Shown: in pieces, positions 63,201 to 64,000 of the stretch | Layout of the letters: each line of letters opens with the position of its first letter | Numbering within the stretch: the first letter of the stretch is position 1 | Source of the DNA: Streptomyces sp. NRRL S-350 | GTDB taxonomy: Bacteria; Actinomycetota; Actinomycetes; Streptomycetales; Streptomycetaceae | NCBI RefSeq assembly: GCF_000719705.1 | Contig: NZ_JOHO01000015.1 | Span: forward strand, 66,993 to 130,992 | Direction of reading: 5' to 3' | DNA length: 64,000 bases | Position numbers and translations under genes: made by a program | Notes under the pieces: model-generated | Databases searched by the model: none | The model's input: only the letters and a program-made list of their open reading frames with translations | Told to the model about the DNA's origin: nothing

Positions 63201-63416
63201 TCACGCCTCGACCGGGAAGTCGCCGGCGCGGACGGATTCGACGAAGGCGCCCCAGGCGGTGGCAGGGAACACGAGGGCCGGGCCGCTCGGGTCCTTGGAG
63301 TCACGCACGGGGACGAGGCCGGGGAAGCCGGGGGCCACCTCGATGCAGTTGCCGCCGTTGTTGCCGCTGTAGCTGCTCTTCCGCCAGGCGGCTGCGGCGA
63401 GCTCGTTGCTCTTCAT
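63201..63416 (-). CDS. DUF397 protein
   Basis: A 71-residue DUF397 protein with the conserved WRKSSYSGNNGGNCIEVA and VRDSKDPSGPALVF motifs. In streptomycetes such genes follow HTH-DUF5753 genes and act as small partners (possibly antitoxin-like or developmental, WhiJ-type). The usual partner directly upstream is truncated here. ATG 63416 lies inside the tail of that frame. Confidence 0.92.
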   Translation of the reverse strand: MKSNELAAAAWRKSSYSGNNGGNCIEVAPGFPGLVPVRDSKDPSGPALVFPATAWGAFVESVRAGDFPVEA

Positions 63417-63780
63417 CTTTGAAACCCTCCAGCGCCTCGGCGATCATCCGAAGCGAGTCGCTCTCCGACAGGCATTCGCCACGGAGCTGATCATAGCGAC
63501 GCTGGTGCTTGGCGACATTGGCGGAATCATCGCTCAGATGCCCTCGATCGAGACTCTCCGAGTAGACCAAGCGCTGTCCGTCCGGCAGCTCCAGCAACAC
63601 CATATCCGTGTTGATGATCGTCCGCCGATTCGAATACGGCGCGACGTGAATGATGACGTTCGAGAGCTGGGCCACCCTTAGCAGGTGCTCCATCTGACAC
63701 CGCATCACCGTCGGCCCGCCCACGACGGTGCGGAGGGCACCCTCATCGAGAATGACCAGCAGCAGCGGCCCGTCAGGCAC
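63301..63780 (-). pseudogene. truncated DUF5753 regulator
   Basis: The protein starts within a DUF5753 domain (LLLVILDEGALRTVVGG, MEHLLRVAQLSNVIIHVAPY) and ends near RMIAEALEGF before running out of frame through the DUF397 gene. The N-terminal helix-turn-helix and the first half of DUF5753 are missing, since a TAA lies in frame just upstream (63807-63805). A GTG at 63780 with GAGGAG five bases away could still be translated, but the product would lack DNA binding. The missing half and the abnormal 3' overlap of over 100 bases with DUF397 point to a broken gene. Confidence 0.7.
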
Positions 63781-63781
63781 G

Positions 63782-64000
63782 TCAGCTCCTCGATCTCCTC
63801 TGGCTTACCAGCCGCGTCGCCGCCTCGACGACTGCCACGACGCCCTCCTCGCCCACCCCCGACCCGGCTCCGAAGCCGACACCGGCGAACTCCTCGAAGC
63901 CCTCGGCGTCTTCGACACCGCCGCCTACCTCTCCCTCACCGCCGCCCACCCCATGCCCCGCACCGGCAACCCCACCCGCTACTGGACCGCCCTCGTCGCC
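63782..64000 (+). CDS. unrecognised gene fragment running off the right edge
   Basis: The frame is open from near the truncated DUF5753 gene to the window end. It reads LDDCHDALLAHPRPGS, ADTGELLEALGVFDTAAYLS and PRTGNPTRYWTALVA, with good actinomycete codon use. No ATG, GTG or ribosome site is found where a start should be (CTG 63800 is the only candidate). It may be 5'-truncated at the same junction as the DUF5753 gene, or its start is unusual. Family unknown. Confidence 0.45.

Noticed and set aside
63201..63416. Treating DUF397 and the DUF5753 fragment as an intact regulatory pair
   Set aside because: The DUF5753 protein lacks its helix-turn-helix and half its domain, with a stop codon just upstream.

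Overview
The window is high-GC actinomycete chromosome, most likely Streptomyces or a close relative such as Kitasatospora. The reasons are codon third positions that are almost all G or C, many GTG and TTG starts behind AGGAGG-type ribosome sites, typical streptomycete families (DUF397/DUF5753 pairs, ROK and GntR regulators, MsiK-dependent sugar ABC operons without an ATPase) and a RepSA/SpdB/tyrosine-integrase element of the AICE class.

Layout. 1-6.65 kb: the end of a PQQ-type beta-propeller gene, aminopeptidase N, a small membrane protein and 4-alpha-glucanotransferase. 6.65-11.9 kb: a degenerate actinomycete integrative element, with a frameshifted GntR regulator, a DUF2637 membrane protein, a RepSA-type HUH initiator, a short excisionase without an ATG start, and an integrase. 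No DNA translocase gene is present. 11.9-19.9 kb: on the minus strand, an AT-richer putative immunity gene coupled by TGATG to a 2.45-kaa secreted RHS toxin that ends in a HINT domain and a deaminase-like tip. 20.2-28.7 kb: two large secreted proteins, one with FG-GAP, LamG and ricin-lectin domains and one a GH84-like glycosidase with a changed catalytic pair.

28.8-31.2 kb: an HNH endonuclease and an MscS-type channel. 31.3-38.6 kb: a complete sugar-uptake locus (ROK repressor with visible promoter and operator, lipoprotein binding protein, two permeases, GH4 glycosidase, GlcNAc-kinase-like protein), closed by a terminator. 38.7-40.8 kb: a lipoprotein and a secreted EXORDIUM-like protein. 40.9-44.6 kb: a NarL-type two-component system divergent from an ABC exporter. 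44.7-46.6 kb: a tyrosine phosphatase and a GntR/UTRA regulator that diverge around a perfect 16-bp palindrome. 46.7-47.8 kb: a PucR-type regulator.

47.9-55.7 kb: a three-gene cassette of a YqiJ/NfeD-like membrane protein with a His-rich loop, a flotillin and a 1,593-aa AAA ATPase. 56-60.6 kb: a Gly/Pro/Ser-repeat small protein, a ferredoxin-NADP reductase with its own ferredoxin domain, an AurF-like diiron oxygenase under a putative palindromic operator, and an HSL-family esterase. 60.8-62.8 kb: a second two-component system whose kinase carries an Asp/Gly/His repeat. 62.9-64 kb: tRNA-Leu(CAG), a DUF397 gene with a truncated DUF5753 partner, and the fragment of an unrecognised gene running off the right edge.

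The strongest candidates for a new system are the RHS-HINT-deaminase toxin with its unrecognised immunity gene, and the membrane-protein/flotillin/AAA cassette. All calls are from reading the sequence; no database search was run.
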